The notes below the pieces were generated by a model. It was not told the origin of the DNA, ran no database searches, and saw only the letters and a list, made by a program, of their open reading frames with translations. A stretch of 64,000 bases of DNA from positions 1,922,001 to 1,986,000 of the forward strand of contig NZ_QUMQ01000001.1 in the NCBI RefSeq assembly GCF_003387075.1, read 5' to 3'. The translations under genes were made by a program, and so were the position numbers. Below are positions 50,392 through 59,067 of this stretch, piece by piece. Positions within the stretch are counted from its first letter, which is position 1. Each line of letters opens with the position of its first letter. This DNA is from Asanoa ferruginea (GTDB lineage Bacteria; Actinomycetota; Actinomycetes; Mycobacteriales; Micromonosporaceae).

Positions 50392-51871
50392 ACGCCGACC
50401 AGTCGAACACCGGCCCGTCGGGCCCGATCGCGATGAGGTCGGCGATCTCGATGACCGGCCTCTCGACCTCACAGACATGCGTCACGTCAATCTGGTTGTG
50501 CGCTCCGACGGTGACGCCGGCGGAGTCGCGCACCTCGACGCTTTCCGCCGGACTGCCGCCAGCCCGCCCATCGACCTTCCCGTCGACGCCCGGCGCCATC
50601 GTCACCTCCCGCGGCGACCCGGCCTCGTCAGCCAACTCCGAGAGTGCACGAACCCAATCGGCGAAGTTGTCCACGCGAACCGCGACGGGTTGGCCGAGCG
50701 CCTCGGCGAGCACGATGGCGAGCGCGTCCAGGCAGCCGCTCGGATCATTCAGATCGAGATGGTCCAGCTCCTCGATCAGGTCCGGGCGGTCGCCCACGGC
50801 CCCGGCGACCCGGTCGATCAGCCGAGAGACCTCCCGGATGCGATCCTCGATCGCCATGCGCAGGTAGTCGGCCAGCTCGAAGGCCTCACTAGCCCGGTCG
50901 CGGGCCTGCGCCAGCGCCCGATCCGCCAGGTATCGCGGGGCTTGCTCCGGCTGGTCCCGCGTCTCCCGGCTTTCCGGTGGCGCGGGCGCGGGTGCTTCCC
51001 GCTGCCCGACGATCCGCTCGGCCCCATCGGGAACGGGCTCCCGCTCCGCGTCAAGCGCGACTTCCCGCCGCTCGAAGGTCGGCGCGGTCCCATAAGGAAC
51101 GGGCTCCCGTTCCGCGTCGAGCGCAGCTTCCCGCTGCTCGACAATCCGCTCGGCCCCATCGGGAACCGGCTCCCACTCCGCAGCAAGCGCTGGTTCCCAC
51201 CGCTCGACACTCCGCTCGGCCCCATCGGGAACCGGCTCCCCCTGCGCAGCAAGCGCTGGTTCCCACCGCTCGACAATCCGCTCGGTCTCATCGGGAACGG
51301 GCTCCCACTCCGCAGCAAGGGCTGGTTCCCGCTGCGCGAGGATCCGCTCGATCCCATCGGGGACGGGCTCCGCATCAGGCGCTGCTTCCCGCCACTCGAC
51401 AATCCGCTCGGCCCCATCGGGAACGGGCTCCCGCTCCGCATCGAGCGCCGCTTCCCGCGCGGCGACCACGGCGCCTTCTTCTTCGCGGCGCCCCGACGGC
51501 GCCGGCGTCTCCTCGCCTGGGCCGCGGAGAGTCTCCGACTCTCGGACTCCCGGGGGAACCGACTCATCGGGCGCGTCCGCGACCCCAACTGCGGCCACCT
51601 CCCCCGCTGGACCGGCCCCCTGCCGCTCCGCTGCTTCTTCCGAAGCAAACGGCTCGTGCGGAAGGTCGTCCTCGGCGTCGCGATAATCGTTGTCAGCGGT
51701 GACGGCGTCCGAGCCGATCTCGTTGGGGACATCGGACAGGTAGTCATGCCACCGCGGACGATCATCGGTCTCGGGGTCCGACGCGACAATCGAGACCTCG
51801 GGGATCTCGGAAGGCTCGGGCAACTCCACCGCCTCCGGCCGCGAGTATTCATAGGACCGTCCGAAGTCCAT
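50177..51871 (-). CDS. Repeat-rich protein with RHIM-like amyloid motif
   Basis: 564 residues in the undisturbed frame. Order: acidic N-terminus; seven 22-residue tandem repeats (about 51000-51468; REPALAAEWEPVPDGAERIVE type); a helical domain (RDRASEAFELADYLRMAIEDRIREVSRLIDRV, then LDHLDLNDPSGCLDALAIVLAEAL); and SAGVTVGAHNQIDVTHV (about 50472-50520), which resembles the RHIM core (V/I-x-V/I-G-x-x-N-x-V/I/M) of RIPK1/RIPK3 and bacterial amyloid signalling motifs. The last 70 residues are out-of-frame nonsense after the GGGG run at 50388-50391. ATG 51871 has GGAG upstream. No membrane helix or enzyme motif. Possibly an adaptor in amyloid-type signalling. Confidence 0.6.
   Translation of the reverse strand: MDFGRSYEYSRPEAVELPEPSEIPEVSIVASDPETDDRPRWHDYLSDVPNEIGSDAVTADNDYRDAEDDLPHEPFASEEAAERQGAGPAGEVAAVGVADAPDESVPPGVRESETLRGPGEETPAPSGRREEEGAVVAAREAALDAEREPVPDGAERIVEWREAAPDAEPVPDGIERILAQREPALAAEWEPVPDETERIVERWEPALAAQGEPVPDGAERSVERWEPALAAEWEPVPDGAERIVEQREAALDAEREPVPYGTAPTFERREVALDAEREPVPDGAERIVGQREAPAPAPPESRETRDQPEQAPRYLADRALAQARDRASEAFELADYLRMAIEDRIREVSRLIDRVAGAVGDRPDLIEELDHLDLNDPSGCLDALAIVLAEALGQPVAVRVDNFADWVRALSELADEAGSPREVTMAPGVDGKVDGRAGGSPAESVEVRDSAGVTVGAHNQIDVTHVCEVERPVIEIADLIAIGPDGPVFDWSAWGAHPARRQRHGLGFARRRSLDQHLELPRDHDWRPQQHAPDVHVHGGVLSGQSWCALAGRPGSRGPDRLRR
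51000..51468 (-). repeat. 66-bp in-frame tandem repeats
   Basis: Seven coding units of 22 residues (one is 20) built on E-P-V-P-D-G-A-E-R-I-V-E, visible on the plus strand as recurring CCATCGGGAACGGGCTCCC. All units keep the frame. They form an acidic, proline-spaced, probably extended or weakly coiled segment of the RHIM-motif protein. Confidence 0.8.
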
Positions 51872-51902
51872 TGCCGCCACTCCGACTTGATCGGCACGCG
51901 AA

Positions 51903-51933
51903 GTCCGGGGGGCCGGATCTCGACCCCCCGGAC
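51903..51933 (-). terminator. Terminator hairpin of the M1 peptidase gene
   Basis: GTCCGGGGGG (51903-51912) pairs perfectly with CCCCCCGGAC (51924-51933), loop of 11 bases, eight bases past the M1 stop and before the start of the RHIM-motif gene on the same strand. Confidence 0.65.
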
Positions 51934-51941
51934 GTTACCGC

Positions 51942-53459
51942 TCAGCCGACAGGTGAGTGAGGTGCGCGTTTGCCGGACATCACCCGTTCGACGTACGCCG
52001 CCGCGCCACCGCCCGCCTTACGTGCCGCCACCGAAGAGCCGCCCGGGTGCGCCGGCTTGCCCGGCTGGAACAGCCATGCGTCGAAGAGCCCATCCAACTG
52101 CTTTCCCGAGATCTTCTCGGCGAGTGCGATGAACTCCGGTGTGCTGCCGGTCGCGAAGCGGTTCTTCGCCACCCACGCCCGCACGATCCGCCAGAACGCG
52201 GCGTCGCCGACGGTGACTCGCAGCGCGTGGAGGGTCATTCCGCCCCGCGTGTAGACCGAGTCGTCGAACAGCTCGTCGATGCCCGGGTCGCCGGGCGGCG
52301 GGTCCCAGTAGGGCGCCGTCAGTGGGGCCGAATAGAAGTCGTCGAAGATCTCCTGCGGCGTTGCCGCGCCGAGCTTTTCGAGCCACAACCACTCGGCGTA
52401 CGTCGCGAAGCCCTCATTCAGCCAGATGTCCTGCCACCGGTCGACGGCGACCAGGTCGCCGAACCACTGGTGGGCCAACTCGTGCGCGACCACCACGGTC
52501 TCGAACGAGTCGACGCCCGGCGCGAACCAGCCCGAGGCGTAGATCGACCGGGTCTGGTTCTCCAGCGCGAACGCCAGCGGCGGATGGTCGTCGACGATCG
52601 CGCCGTTGGACTCGAAGGGATAAGGCCCGAACTTCGTCTCCAGGAAGTCGGTGATCTCGTCGGTGCGGCCCACCGCGTCGTCGGCGAAGCCCGGCGGCAG
52701 GTCGGAGTCGATCGCGATGATCGTGGGCCGGCCGTCGTGCCAGGTCGTCTTGACGTCGAACTCGCCGATCGTGGCGGTGGCGAGATAGCTGATCATCGGG
52801 GTGAGCTGCACCCACCGCGACGTGGTCCAGCCGCCGCGGGTGGTGTTGCCGAGCGGGAGCCCGTTGCAGATCACCTGGAGGCCCGCGGGCACGGTGATCG
52901 CGAACGAGTAGCTGGCCCGGTCGCGCGGGTGGTCGTTGACCGGGAACCAGGCCGCGGCGACCTCGGGCTGCCCGGCGATCACCGCACCGTCGTCGGTGTG
53001 CATGAAACCGGCCTCGAAGGGCGTGCCGGGGAGCGTGAACGTCTCCGGTACGCCGTGGTAGCGCACCTCGACAGCGAACAGCCGGCCGTCGCGCAGGCCC
53101 GCGCGGGGGCGGATCGTGAGCTCATGATCGGCCGACCGCGACCAGGTGGCGGCGCGACCGTCCACTTTCACCGCGTCGACGGTGAGGCCGACCAGGTCGA
53201 GATTGAGTGACGAGAGGTTCTGCGTGGCGCGGGCCCGGATCGTCGCCCGGCCGGTGAGCTGGTCGGTCGCCGGGTCGTAGCGCACGTCGAGGTCATAGTG
53301 CGCGACGTCGTAACCACCGTTGCCGTACGTCGGATAGTAGGGATCACCGACGCCGGGCGCCCCGGGCGTGAACCGAGGCCCGGCCGCCGCGGGCGATGGT
53401 GCGGCCAACGCCGCGACCAGCAGGCCAGCCGCGACGGCCGCGATGTGCTTCCTGTGCAT
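51942..53459 (-). CDS. Secreted M1-family metallopeptidase
   Basis: 505 residues. Signal peptide MHRKHIAAVAAGLLVAALAAPSPAAA. The zinc site is HELAHQWFG (His326, Glu327, His330) with the third ligand in WLNEGFATYAEW (Glu349). FALENQTRSIYAS replaces the usual GAMEN exopeptidase motif, a variation common in secreted actinobacterial members. Shorter than PepN because it lacks the C-terminal ERAP1-like domain. Extracellular aminopeptidase. Confidence 0.93.
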   Translation of the reverse strand: MHRKHIAAVAAGLLVAALAAPSPAAAGPRFTPGAPGVGDPYYPTYGNGGYDVAHYDLDVRYDPATDQLTGRATIRARATQNLSSLNLDLVGLTVDAVKVDGRAATWSRSADHELTIRPRAGLRDGRLFAVEVRYHGVPETFTLPGTPFEAGFMHTDDGAVIAGQPEVAAAWFPVNDHPRDRASYSFAITVPAGLQVICNGLPLGNTTRGGWTTSRWVQLTPMISYLATATIGEFDVKTTWHDGRPTIIAIDSDLPPGFADDAVGRTDEITDFLETKFGPYPFESNGAIVDDHPPLAFALENQTRSIYASGWFAPGVDSFETVVVAHELAHQWFGDLVAVDRWQDIWLNEGFATYAEWLWLEKLGAATPQEIFDDFYSAPLTAPYWDPPPGDPGIDELFDDSVYTRGGMTLHALRVTVGDAAFWRIVRAWVAKNRFATGSTPEFIALAEKISGKQLDGLFDAWLFQPGKPAHPGGSSVAARKAGGGAAAYVERVMSGKRAPHSPVG

Positions 53460-53579
53460 AGACGTCCTCCCATGCGGGCGGGTTGTTGGGTCTGTGCACC
53501 CTGAGAACCCGCTGGGAGTCCCGGCTGGTTGCCGGCATCCGGACAGTTGAGGGATGAAGCGAGGGTCAACCCTAGGGAG

Positions 53580-54206
53580 CTACGCCAGGCCGGCGCGCAC
53601 GGCGTACAACGCGGCTTGGGTCCGGTCCTGCACCCCGAGCTTGCTCAGGATCGCGCTGACGTGCGCTTTCACCGTCTTCTCGGCGAGGCCGAGCGTCCGC
53701 GCGATCTCCCGGTTGGAGCGCCCGCGACCGATCTCGGCGAGCACCTGACGCTCCCGCGGCGTCAGCCGGGCCGGGTCGGCCGCACCCTCGCCCTCGCTGA
53801 GCACCCGCGCCACGTCTGGATGCAGCAGCGTGTGGCCAAGATGGACCGAGCGGATCGCGGCCGCCAGCGCCGGCGGGTCGACGTCTTTGTAGACATAGCC
53901 CGCCGCACCCGCGCGCACCGCCGGCAGGACCGCGGCCGGCTCGGTGAAGCTGGTGATCACCAGGACCCGCGACGGGATGCCCCGGGCGGCCAGCTCGCGC
54001 AGCGCGGCCACCCCGTCGGTGCCCGGCATCCGCAGGTCGAGCAGCACGACGTCGGGCAGCAACTCGGCGGCCCGGGCCACCGCTTCGGCACCGTCGGCGG
54101 CCTCACCGACCACTTCTAGATCATCTTGTACGTCCAGGAAGGAGCGCAGCCCCTGTCGCACGATCGCATGGTCGTCGACCACCAGCACCCGGATCCGGTC
54201 AGTCAA
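53580..54206 (-). CDS. NarL/LuxR-family response regulator
   Basis: 208 residues. Receiver domain with acid pocket Asp11/Asp12, phospho-acceptor Asp57 (VVLLDLRMPG) and Lys in YVYKDV; C-terminal LuxR helix-turn-helix LTPRERQVLAEIGRGRSNREIARTLGLAEKTVKAHVSAILSKLGV. Partner of the upstream kinase gene, with which it overlaps by eight bases. Confidence 0.95.
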   Translation of the reverse strand: MTDRIRVLVVDDHAIVRQGLRSFLDVQDDLEVVGEAADGAEAVARAAELLPDVVLLDLRMPGTDGVAALRELAARGIPSRVLVITSFTEPAAVLPAVRAGAAGYVYKDVDPPALAAAIRSVHLGHTLLHPDVARVLSEGEGAADPARLTPRERQVLAEIGRGRSNREIARTLGLAEKTVKAHVSAILSKLGVQDRTQAALYAVRAGLA

Positions 54207-55317
54207 GCGGCACCTCCAGCCTCACCGTCGTACCCAGGCCGGGTTTGGAGTCGACCACCAGCCGACCGCCGGCGGCCTCCGCACGCTCCCGCATCGAGGT
54301 CAGCCCCAGCGACTCGCGCCCCTGGTCGGTGGGGCGCAGCCCGTGGCCGTCGTCGCGAACCTCGACGACCAGTGCGGATCCGTCAACAAACAAGCTGACT
54401 CCGACGGTACGCGCGTCCGCGTGCCGCAACGCGTTGTGCAGGGCCTCCTGGGCGACCCGGTAGGCGGTGTCCTCGCGGTCCGGCGCCAGCCGGGGCACCG
54501 ACCCGGCCACCAGCTTGACCCGGGCGGCGTGCACCCGGTCGAGCAACCGCACCTGCTTGCCAAGCGCCGCGTCGAGTCCCTCGTGTTCGAGGTCGGCCGG
54601 CCGCATCCCGACCACGATCGCGCGCAGCTCGTCGGACGCGTCGGCGGCCAGCGCCCGGACGGTGCCGAGCTGCGCCACCGCCCGCTCCGGGTCGCGGGCC
54701 ACCAGCGCGGCCGCGGCGTCGGCGGTCAGCCGCAGGCTGAACAGCTTCTGCGCCACCGAGTCGTGCAGCTCGCGGGCGATCCGGTCGCGTTCCTCGAGCA
54801 CTGACAGCTCCCGGCTGCGTTCGTAGAGGCGGGCGTTGACCAGGGCGATCGCGGCATGGCCGGCGAGGATCCGGAGCAGGTCCTCGTCGTCGCGGTCGAA
54901 CTCGCCGCCGCGCTTGTTGGCCAGGTAGATCGCGCCGAGGATCTCGCTGCCGTGCATGATCGGCATGCCGAGGAAGTCACGCAGCTCGGGGTGATGCTTC
55001 GGCCAGTATTCGAAACGCGGGTGCCGGCGGATGTCGGCCAGCCGGAGCGGCTCCGGGTCGCGGAGCAGCACGGCCAGCAGCCCGTGCTGGCGCGGCAGGG
55101 GGCCGATCGCGCGCCACTGCGCGTCGCTGATCCCGTCGACCACGAACTCGGCGAACGCGCCGCTGTCTTCGTCGGGCACCCCGAGCGCGGCGTAGCGGGC
55201 GTCCAGCAGCCGGCGGGCCGCGGACACGATCGTCTGAAGCACCTCGCGCACCGACTGCCGCGCGGTCACGGCGAGCACGGCGGCGCTCAGCGCCCGCAGT
55301 TCTTCGCGCGCGTCCAC
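54199..55317 (-). CDS. GAF-domain sensor histidine kinase (DevS/NarX-like)
   Basis: 372 residues, no membrane helix, so a cytoplasmic sensor. A GAF domain spans about 15-165 (RLLDARYAALGVPDEDS, FLGMPIMHGSEILGAIYLANK). The HisKA_3 box with phospho-acceptor His185 is ERDRIARELHDSVAQKLFSL; the HATPase_c domain has YRVAQEALHNALRHADA, DDGHGL and GLTSMRERAEAAGG. Without a known haem ligand assignment I cannot say whether it senses gas or redox, as DevS does. Co-transcribed with the response regulator. Confidence 0.93.
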   Translation of the reverse strand: MDAREELRALSAAVLAVTARQSVREVLQTIVSAARRLLDARYAALGVPDEDSGAFAEFVVDGISDAQWRAIGPLPRQHGLLAVLLRDPEPLRLADIRRHPRFEYWPKHHPELRDFLGMPIMHGSEILGAIYLANKRGGEFDRDDEDLLRILAGHAAIALVNARLYERSRELSVLEERDRIARELHDSVAQKLFSLRLTADAAAALVARDPERAVAQLGTVRALAADASDELRAIVVGMRPADLEHEGLDAALGKQVRLLDRVHAARVKLVAGSVPRLAPDREDTAYRVAQEALHNALRHADARTVGVSLFVDGSALVVEVRDDGHGLRPTDQGRESLGLTSMRERAEAAGGRLVVDSKPGLGTTVRLEVPLD

Positions 55318-55441
55318 CCTCGCACCGTAGCGCGGGCCGGACCTGCTGTGATCCAGTCCGATGGTCCTAGGTCGAAGGTCTCGGGCCTAGCGTGTCCGAG
55401 GGCCGATGGCATCGATCGCTGCCGCTCATAGCGTCGAAGGC

Positions 55442-56110
55442 ATGACAACAGCGATCATCACCGGCGCGTCCCGGGGCCTGGGCCGGGCGCTCACCGGCGG
55501 ACTCGCCCGCGCCGGCTGGAACGTCATCGTCGACGGCCGCGACGCCAGCGCGTTGGCCGCCGTCGGCTTCGGGCCGGGCGTCACGCCGGTCGTCGGCTCG
55601 GTCACCGACCCGGCGCACCGGGCCGCGCTGATCGAGGTGGCGGACCGCTACGGCGGCGCCGACCTGCTGGTCAACAACGCGGGCATCCTGGGGCCGTCAC
55701 CGCAGCCGCGCCTGGCCGACTACCCCATCGAAGCATTTCGCGAGGTGTACGAGGTCAACGTGCACGCGCCGCTCGCACTCACCCAACTCGCCCTCCCGGC
55801 GCTGCGTAAGCGGGGCGGCGCGCTACTCAACGTGACCTCGGACGCGGCGATCGAGGCGTACGCCGGTTGGGGCGGCTACGGCTCGGCGAAGGCAGCCGTG
55901 GAGCAGGCGAGCCGGATACTCGCGGCCGAGGAACCGGACGTGCGGGTGTGGTGGGTCGACCCGGGCGACCTGCGTACCCAAATGCATCAGGAAGCGTTCC
56001 CCGGCGAGGACATCAGCGACCGCCCGGAGCCGGAGTCGGTCGTGCCGGCGTTCCTCCGCCTGCTCGCCGCGCGGCCGGAATCCGGCCGGGTCCGGATGTC
56101 GCAGTGGTGA
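55442..56110 (+). CDS. Short-chain dehydrogenase/reductase
   Basis: 222 residues. NAD(P) motif TGASRGLGR, structural NNAG, catalytic Ser in NVTSDAA and YGSAK (YxxxK). The Asp in VDGRDASA suggests NAD preference, but this is weak. The stop overlaps the GTG of the QueA-like gene (GTGA), so the two are translationally coupled, which hints at a common small-molecule pathway. Substrate unknown. Confidence 0.9.
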   Translation: MTTAIITGASRGLGRALTGGLARAGWNVIVDGRDASALAAVGFGPGVTPVVGSVTDPAHRAALIEVADRYGGADLLVNNAGILGPSPQPRLADYPIEAFREVYEVNVHAPLALTQLALPALRKRGGALLNVTSDAAIEAYAGWGGYGSAKAAVEQASRILAAEEPDVRVWWVDPGDLRTQMHQEAFPGEDISDRPEPESVVPAFLRLLAARPESGRVRMSQW

Positions 56111-57132
56111 CGGCGACGGCGGACCCACTCGACTTCGTCCTGCCGGACAAGCTGCTGGCGCACGAGCCACCGGAGGCCCGCGGCGTGCCCCGCGACGGGG
56201 TCCGGATGCTCGTCTCGACTCCTTCGGCGCAGAAACATCTCTTGTTCCGCGACCTGCCGTCGGTGTTGACCGCCGGTGACGTTCTCGTGGTCAACACGTC
56301 GGCGACCCTGGCCGCGGCGGTGCCGACCGTCGACGGGCATGTCGTGCATTTCTCCACTTGCCGGTCGGACGGCACCTGGCTGGTCGAGCCTCGTGTCGCG
56401 GGGCCTGCTGGAGCGCCCACCCTCGGCCCGTTGACCTCGGCTGTTGCCGGCCAGCGGTTCGTGCTGCGCGGCGGGGGTTCGGTGACGCTGCTGGCGCCGT
56501 ACTCCCAAGGTCGCCTTTGGGTAGCTTCGTTGTCTTTTGAGGATGTGCGCGGTTACCTGAGCCGGCACGGTGCCCCGATCCGCTATTCCTACGTGCCGCG
56601 GTCGTGGCCGTTGTCGGCCTATCAGACGGTGTTCGCGACCGAGCCCGGCAGCGCGGAGATGCCGAGCGCGGCGCGCCCGTTCACCGACCGGGTCGTCACC
56701 CGCCTGGTCAGCGCCGGCGTGCTGGTGGTGCCGATCGTGCTGCACACGGGGGTGGCATCGGCGGAGGGGCACGAACGCCCGTACCCGGAATGGTTCTCGG
56801 TTCCTGCCGCCACTGCCCGGGCTGTTTCTTCGGCGCGGCGGGTGATCGCCGTGGGCACGACGGTGGTGCGGGCCTTGGAGACGACGGGGGGCTCGGCCGG
56901 CTCGGGGTGGACCGACCTGGTGGTGACGCCGGAGCGGGGGGTGCGGGTCGTGGACGGATTGCTGACGGGGTTCCACGAACCGCGCGCCTCACATCTGGAC
57001 CTTTTGTCGGCGGTGGCTGGCGTTGGTCTGGTCTCGGCCTCCTATCGCGCCGCTCTCGCCGCCGGCTACCGCTGGCACGAGTTCGGCGACGTCAACTTGC
57101 TGCTGTCGGATCGTGATGTCCGAGAGGTATAG
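56107..57132 (+). CDS. QueA-like S-adenosylmethionine:tRNA ribosyltransferase-isomerase
   Basis: 341 residues, near the family's usual length. It starts DFVLPDKLLAHEPPEARG (QueA: FDLPEELIAQ-P) and continues DVLVVNTSATLAAAVP, with HTGVAS and AVGTTVVRALETT as core hallmarks; DGLLTGFHEPRASHLDLLSAVAG and YRWHEFGDVNLLLSDRD match the C-terminus. QueA makes epoxyqueuosine in tRNA, but queuosine genes are scarce in actinomycetes, and this gene is fused by overlap to an SDR, so it may be a repurposed paralogue. Confidence 0.85.
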   Translation: MTATADPLDFVLPDKLLAHEPPEARGVPRDGVRMLVSTPSAQKHLLFRDLPSVLTAGDVLVVNTSATLAAAVPTVDGHVVHFSTCRSDGTWLVEPRVAGPAGAPTLGPLTSAVAGQRFVLRGGGSVTLLAPYSQGRLWVASLSFEDVRGYLSRHGAPIRYSYVPRSWPLSAYQTVFATEPGSAEMPSAARPFTDRVVTRLVSAGVLVVPIVLHTGVASAEGHERPYPEWFSVPAATARAVSSARRVIAVGTTVVRALETTGGSAGSGWTDLVVTPERGVRVVDGLLTGFHEPRASHLDLLSAVAGVGLVSASYRAALAAGYRWHEFGDVNLLLSDRDVREV

Positions 57133-57168
57133 TCCCGCCGGTCGAGCGGGTGCTCTGGAGGATGGCGG

Positions 57169-58323
57169 ATGTCCGAGGGTCAGCAACAACACGACACGCC
57201 AACGTTCAACTCGGCGCTTCGCGGCTATGAGAAGAGCCAGGTGGACCGCCACGTGGCCGAGGCCGCCGAACGCATCGCGGCGCTCAGCGCCGAGCGCGAG
57301 CAGGCGCACCACCACATCCGGGGCCTGAACTCCAACCTGGAGCAGGTGCACGGGGAGCTCAGCGAGCTGCGCGACCGCCCGCCACGCCTCGACCGGGCAT
57401 CGTTCCGGCACCTGGGCTCGATGGTCGACGAGATCCTCGCCCTGTCGGAAAAGCAAGGCCAGGCGATCGTCGACGCGGCCGGCCAGCACGGCGCCGACCT
57501 CAAGGCGTCCGCGGAGAAGATCGTCGAGGCGGCTCGCCAGGAGGCCGAACGCCTACGCGGCGAGGGCGCGGCGGCCCTGGAGGCGGCCGAGCAGGAGGCC
57601 CAGCGCCGGCACGAGGCCAGCGAGGCGGCGATCCAGCACGCCGAAGGCGAAGCCCGCGCGCGCATCGAGGCAGCCCATGAACACACCAAGCAGGAACTGA
57701 CGCAGTGGCGTTCTGACGTCGAGCGCGAGGTCAATGATCATCGGACTGCCGCCGCCGAGGCCGAAGAGGCCCGGCAGGCCGAGGTCGAGCAGTCGATGGC
57801 CGCTCATCATCAGCAGTTGAATCTCCTGCAGAAGGAGATCGAGGCTCGCCAGCAGGCGTTGGCTCAGCTTCGGAACGCCCAGGAGCAGGCGCAGCAGCAG
57901 TTGGGTCAGCTCCGTCACGACGGGGCTGCTGTCGAGCAGGATCTGGCTCAGGTCACGCATCGGCTTGGCGCCACTCGGCAGGAGCTCAGTGCTGAGTTGT
58001 CGCGGCTGGACGCCGCGCGGCGGGCGGCCGAGGCGACCGAGCAGCAAACCGTGGAGATGCGGGTTCGCATGCAGCGCGAGGCGAAGCGGATGGCCGATCG
58101 GGCTGCCGCCGCTGTGATGGCGGCTGCGGCGATCAGCGAGCAGACCGGCGAGTTCAAAATGGTCGCGGTTCGCCCTGATCTGGACGGGAATGGCCGGCCG
58201 GAGCAAAACGGTGAGCGGCGGCCGGAGCAGGAACAGGTCGTCGCCGGTCCGGAAGAGGCGGGCCCTTCTGAGCCGCAGATGGAAATGCACCCCGACGAGC
58301 CACGGTCGGCGACTGCATCGTAG
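57169..58323 (+). CDS. DivIVA-like coiled-coil protein
   Basis: 384 residues, nearly all coiled coil. The N-terminus FNSALRGYEKSQVDRHVAEAAERIAALSAEREQ matches the DivIVA membrane-targeting/dimer motif (GYxxxQVDxxL). Long Ala/Glu/Gln-rich heptads follow, ending in a disordered acidic tail. Likely a cytoskeletal scaffold near membranes at poles or septa, in the Wag31/Scy/FilP category. GGAGG-like sequence precedes the ATG. Confidence 0.82.
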   Translation: MSEGQQQHDTPTFNSALRGYEKSQVDRHVAEAAERIAALSAEREQAHHHIRGLNSNLEQVHGELSELRDRPPRLDRASFRHLGSMVDEILALSEKQGQAIVDAAGQHGADLKASAEKIVEAARQEAERLRGEGAAALEAAEQEAQRRHEASEAAIQHAEGEARARIEAAHEHTKQELTQWRSDVEREVNDHRTAAAEAEEARQAEVEQSMAAHHQQLNLLQKEIEARQQALAQLRNAQEQAQQQLGQLRHDGAAVEQDLAQVTHRLGATRQELSAELSRLDAARRAAEATEQQTVEMRVRMQREAKRMADRAAAAVMAAAAISEQTGEFKMVAVRPDLDGNGRPEQNGERRPEQEQVVAGPEEAGPSEPQMEMHPDEPRSATAS

Positions 58324-58413
58324 ATCACGGGATCTGCCGCATCCACCAACGCGTCGTTGCGGCACATCAGTTGATACCCGCGGAAACTATCGGCCCACAA
58401 CTGTCACCTGGGC

Positions 58414-58442
58414 CGGACACCCAATGGATTAAAAGTCCGCAG
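58414..58442 (-). other. tRNA-Lys(TTT) anticodon-arm-like fragment, possible att relic
   Basis: On the minus strand GGACTTTTAATCCATTGGG resembles the anticodon loop, 3' anticodon stem and variable loop of tRNA-Lys(TTT). The 5' side of the stem does not pair fully (GCGGA against TCCAT) and no T-arm follows, so it is not a tRNA. A fragment breaking at the anticodon loop is what integration into a tRNA gene leaves. It lies 600 bases from the serine recombinase. Similarity judged by eye. Confidence 0.35.
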
Positions 58443-58515
58443 ATGGGGCGCAATCCGCTTGTGATGGAGGCCGTCGTTGGTTCAGCAACCTTGCGTATGG
58501 GTCCGTCCTCGCGGC

Positions 58516-58821
58516 TCAGTTTATATGGGGGGCGAGTTGGACGACGTTGGCCTGCCTGGCGTCCACCAACGGAGACGGAACCGTAGCTTCGCCGCCCCCG
58601 GCCGCGGTGGGTTGCTCCCGTCGGTACTCGAGGATTGCCAACACGCCCCCGATGGCCACGACGCTACCAGTCAGCCACCACCGCCAAGCGCCCACATCGA
58701 ATCCGCTCGTGGCCATATTCGTCACCACGCCGCCGGCCAAACCGAGCAGAACAACGAGCGCCGCTTGAGCCTTAGGACCTCGCCGCACTGGACTCTCCGT
58801 CGTAGCGTTCAGCTGTTTCAA
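58516..58821 (-). CDS. Small two-helix membrane protein
   Basis: 101 residues. Basic N-terminus, then AALVVLLGLAGGVVTNMATSG and WWLTGSVVAIGGVLAILEYRR as membrane helices, and a polar tail. Function unknown. Such proteins are frequent in actinobacterial accessory regions. Base composition drops around here, in line with a transferred segment. Confidence 0.55.
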   Translation of the reverse strand: MKQLNATTESPVRRGPKAQAALVVLLGLAGGVVTNMATSGFDVGAWRWWLTGSVVAIGGVLAILEYRREQPTAAGGGEATVPSPLVDARQANVVQLAPHIN

Positions 58822-59067
58822 TCACGACATAGTCCCGCAAGACCGCATAGCTAGGCCAGAAGCGATCGTGTAGGCGTCACATCCGCCACTGGAACGAAGG
58901 TCAACGCGCTCAGCATCCGAGACGTGTCCTTGCGATCCCGACCCCGGCGGCTCCGGTCGCCGCGCTGGTGGAGGTGGAAAGAGACGGTAACGCCCGGGTG
59001 GTGCTCTACAACATAAGGCCGAATTATGGGCGTTGCTCATGTTGCCGAGTGGCGGCGGTTTCGTGGG
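58822..59067. other. Gap between the membrane protein and the recombinase
   Basis: 246 bases with no convincing gene. Less GC-rich than the flanks. It could hold an attachment site of the recombinase, but I see no clear inverted repeat. Confidence 0.35.

Noticed and set aside
50360-52132. 590-codon rightward frame opposite the RHIM-motif gene
   Set aside because: Arg/Leu/Asp-rich shadow; the leftward frame has acidic repeats, helices and motifs and a proper start.
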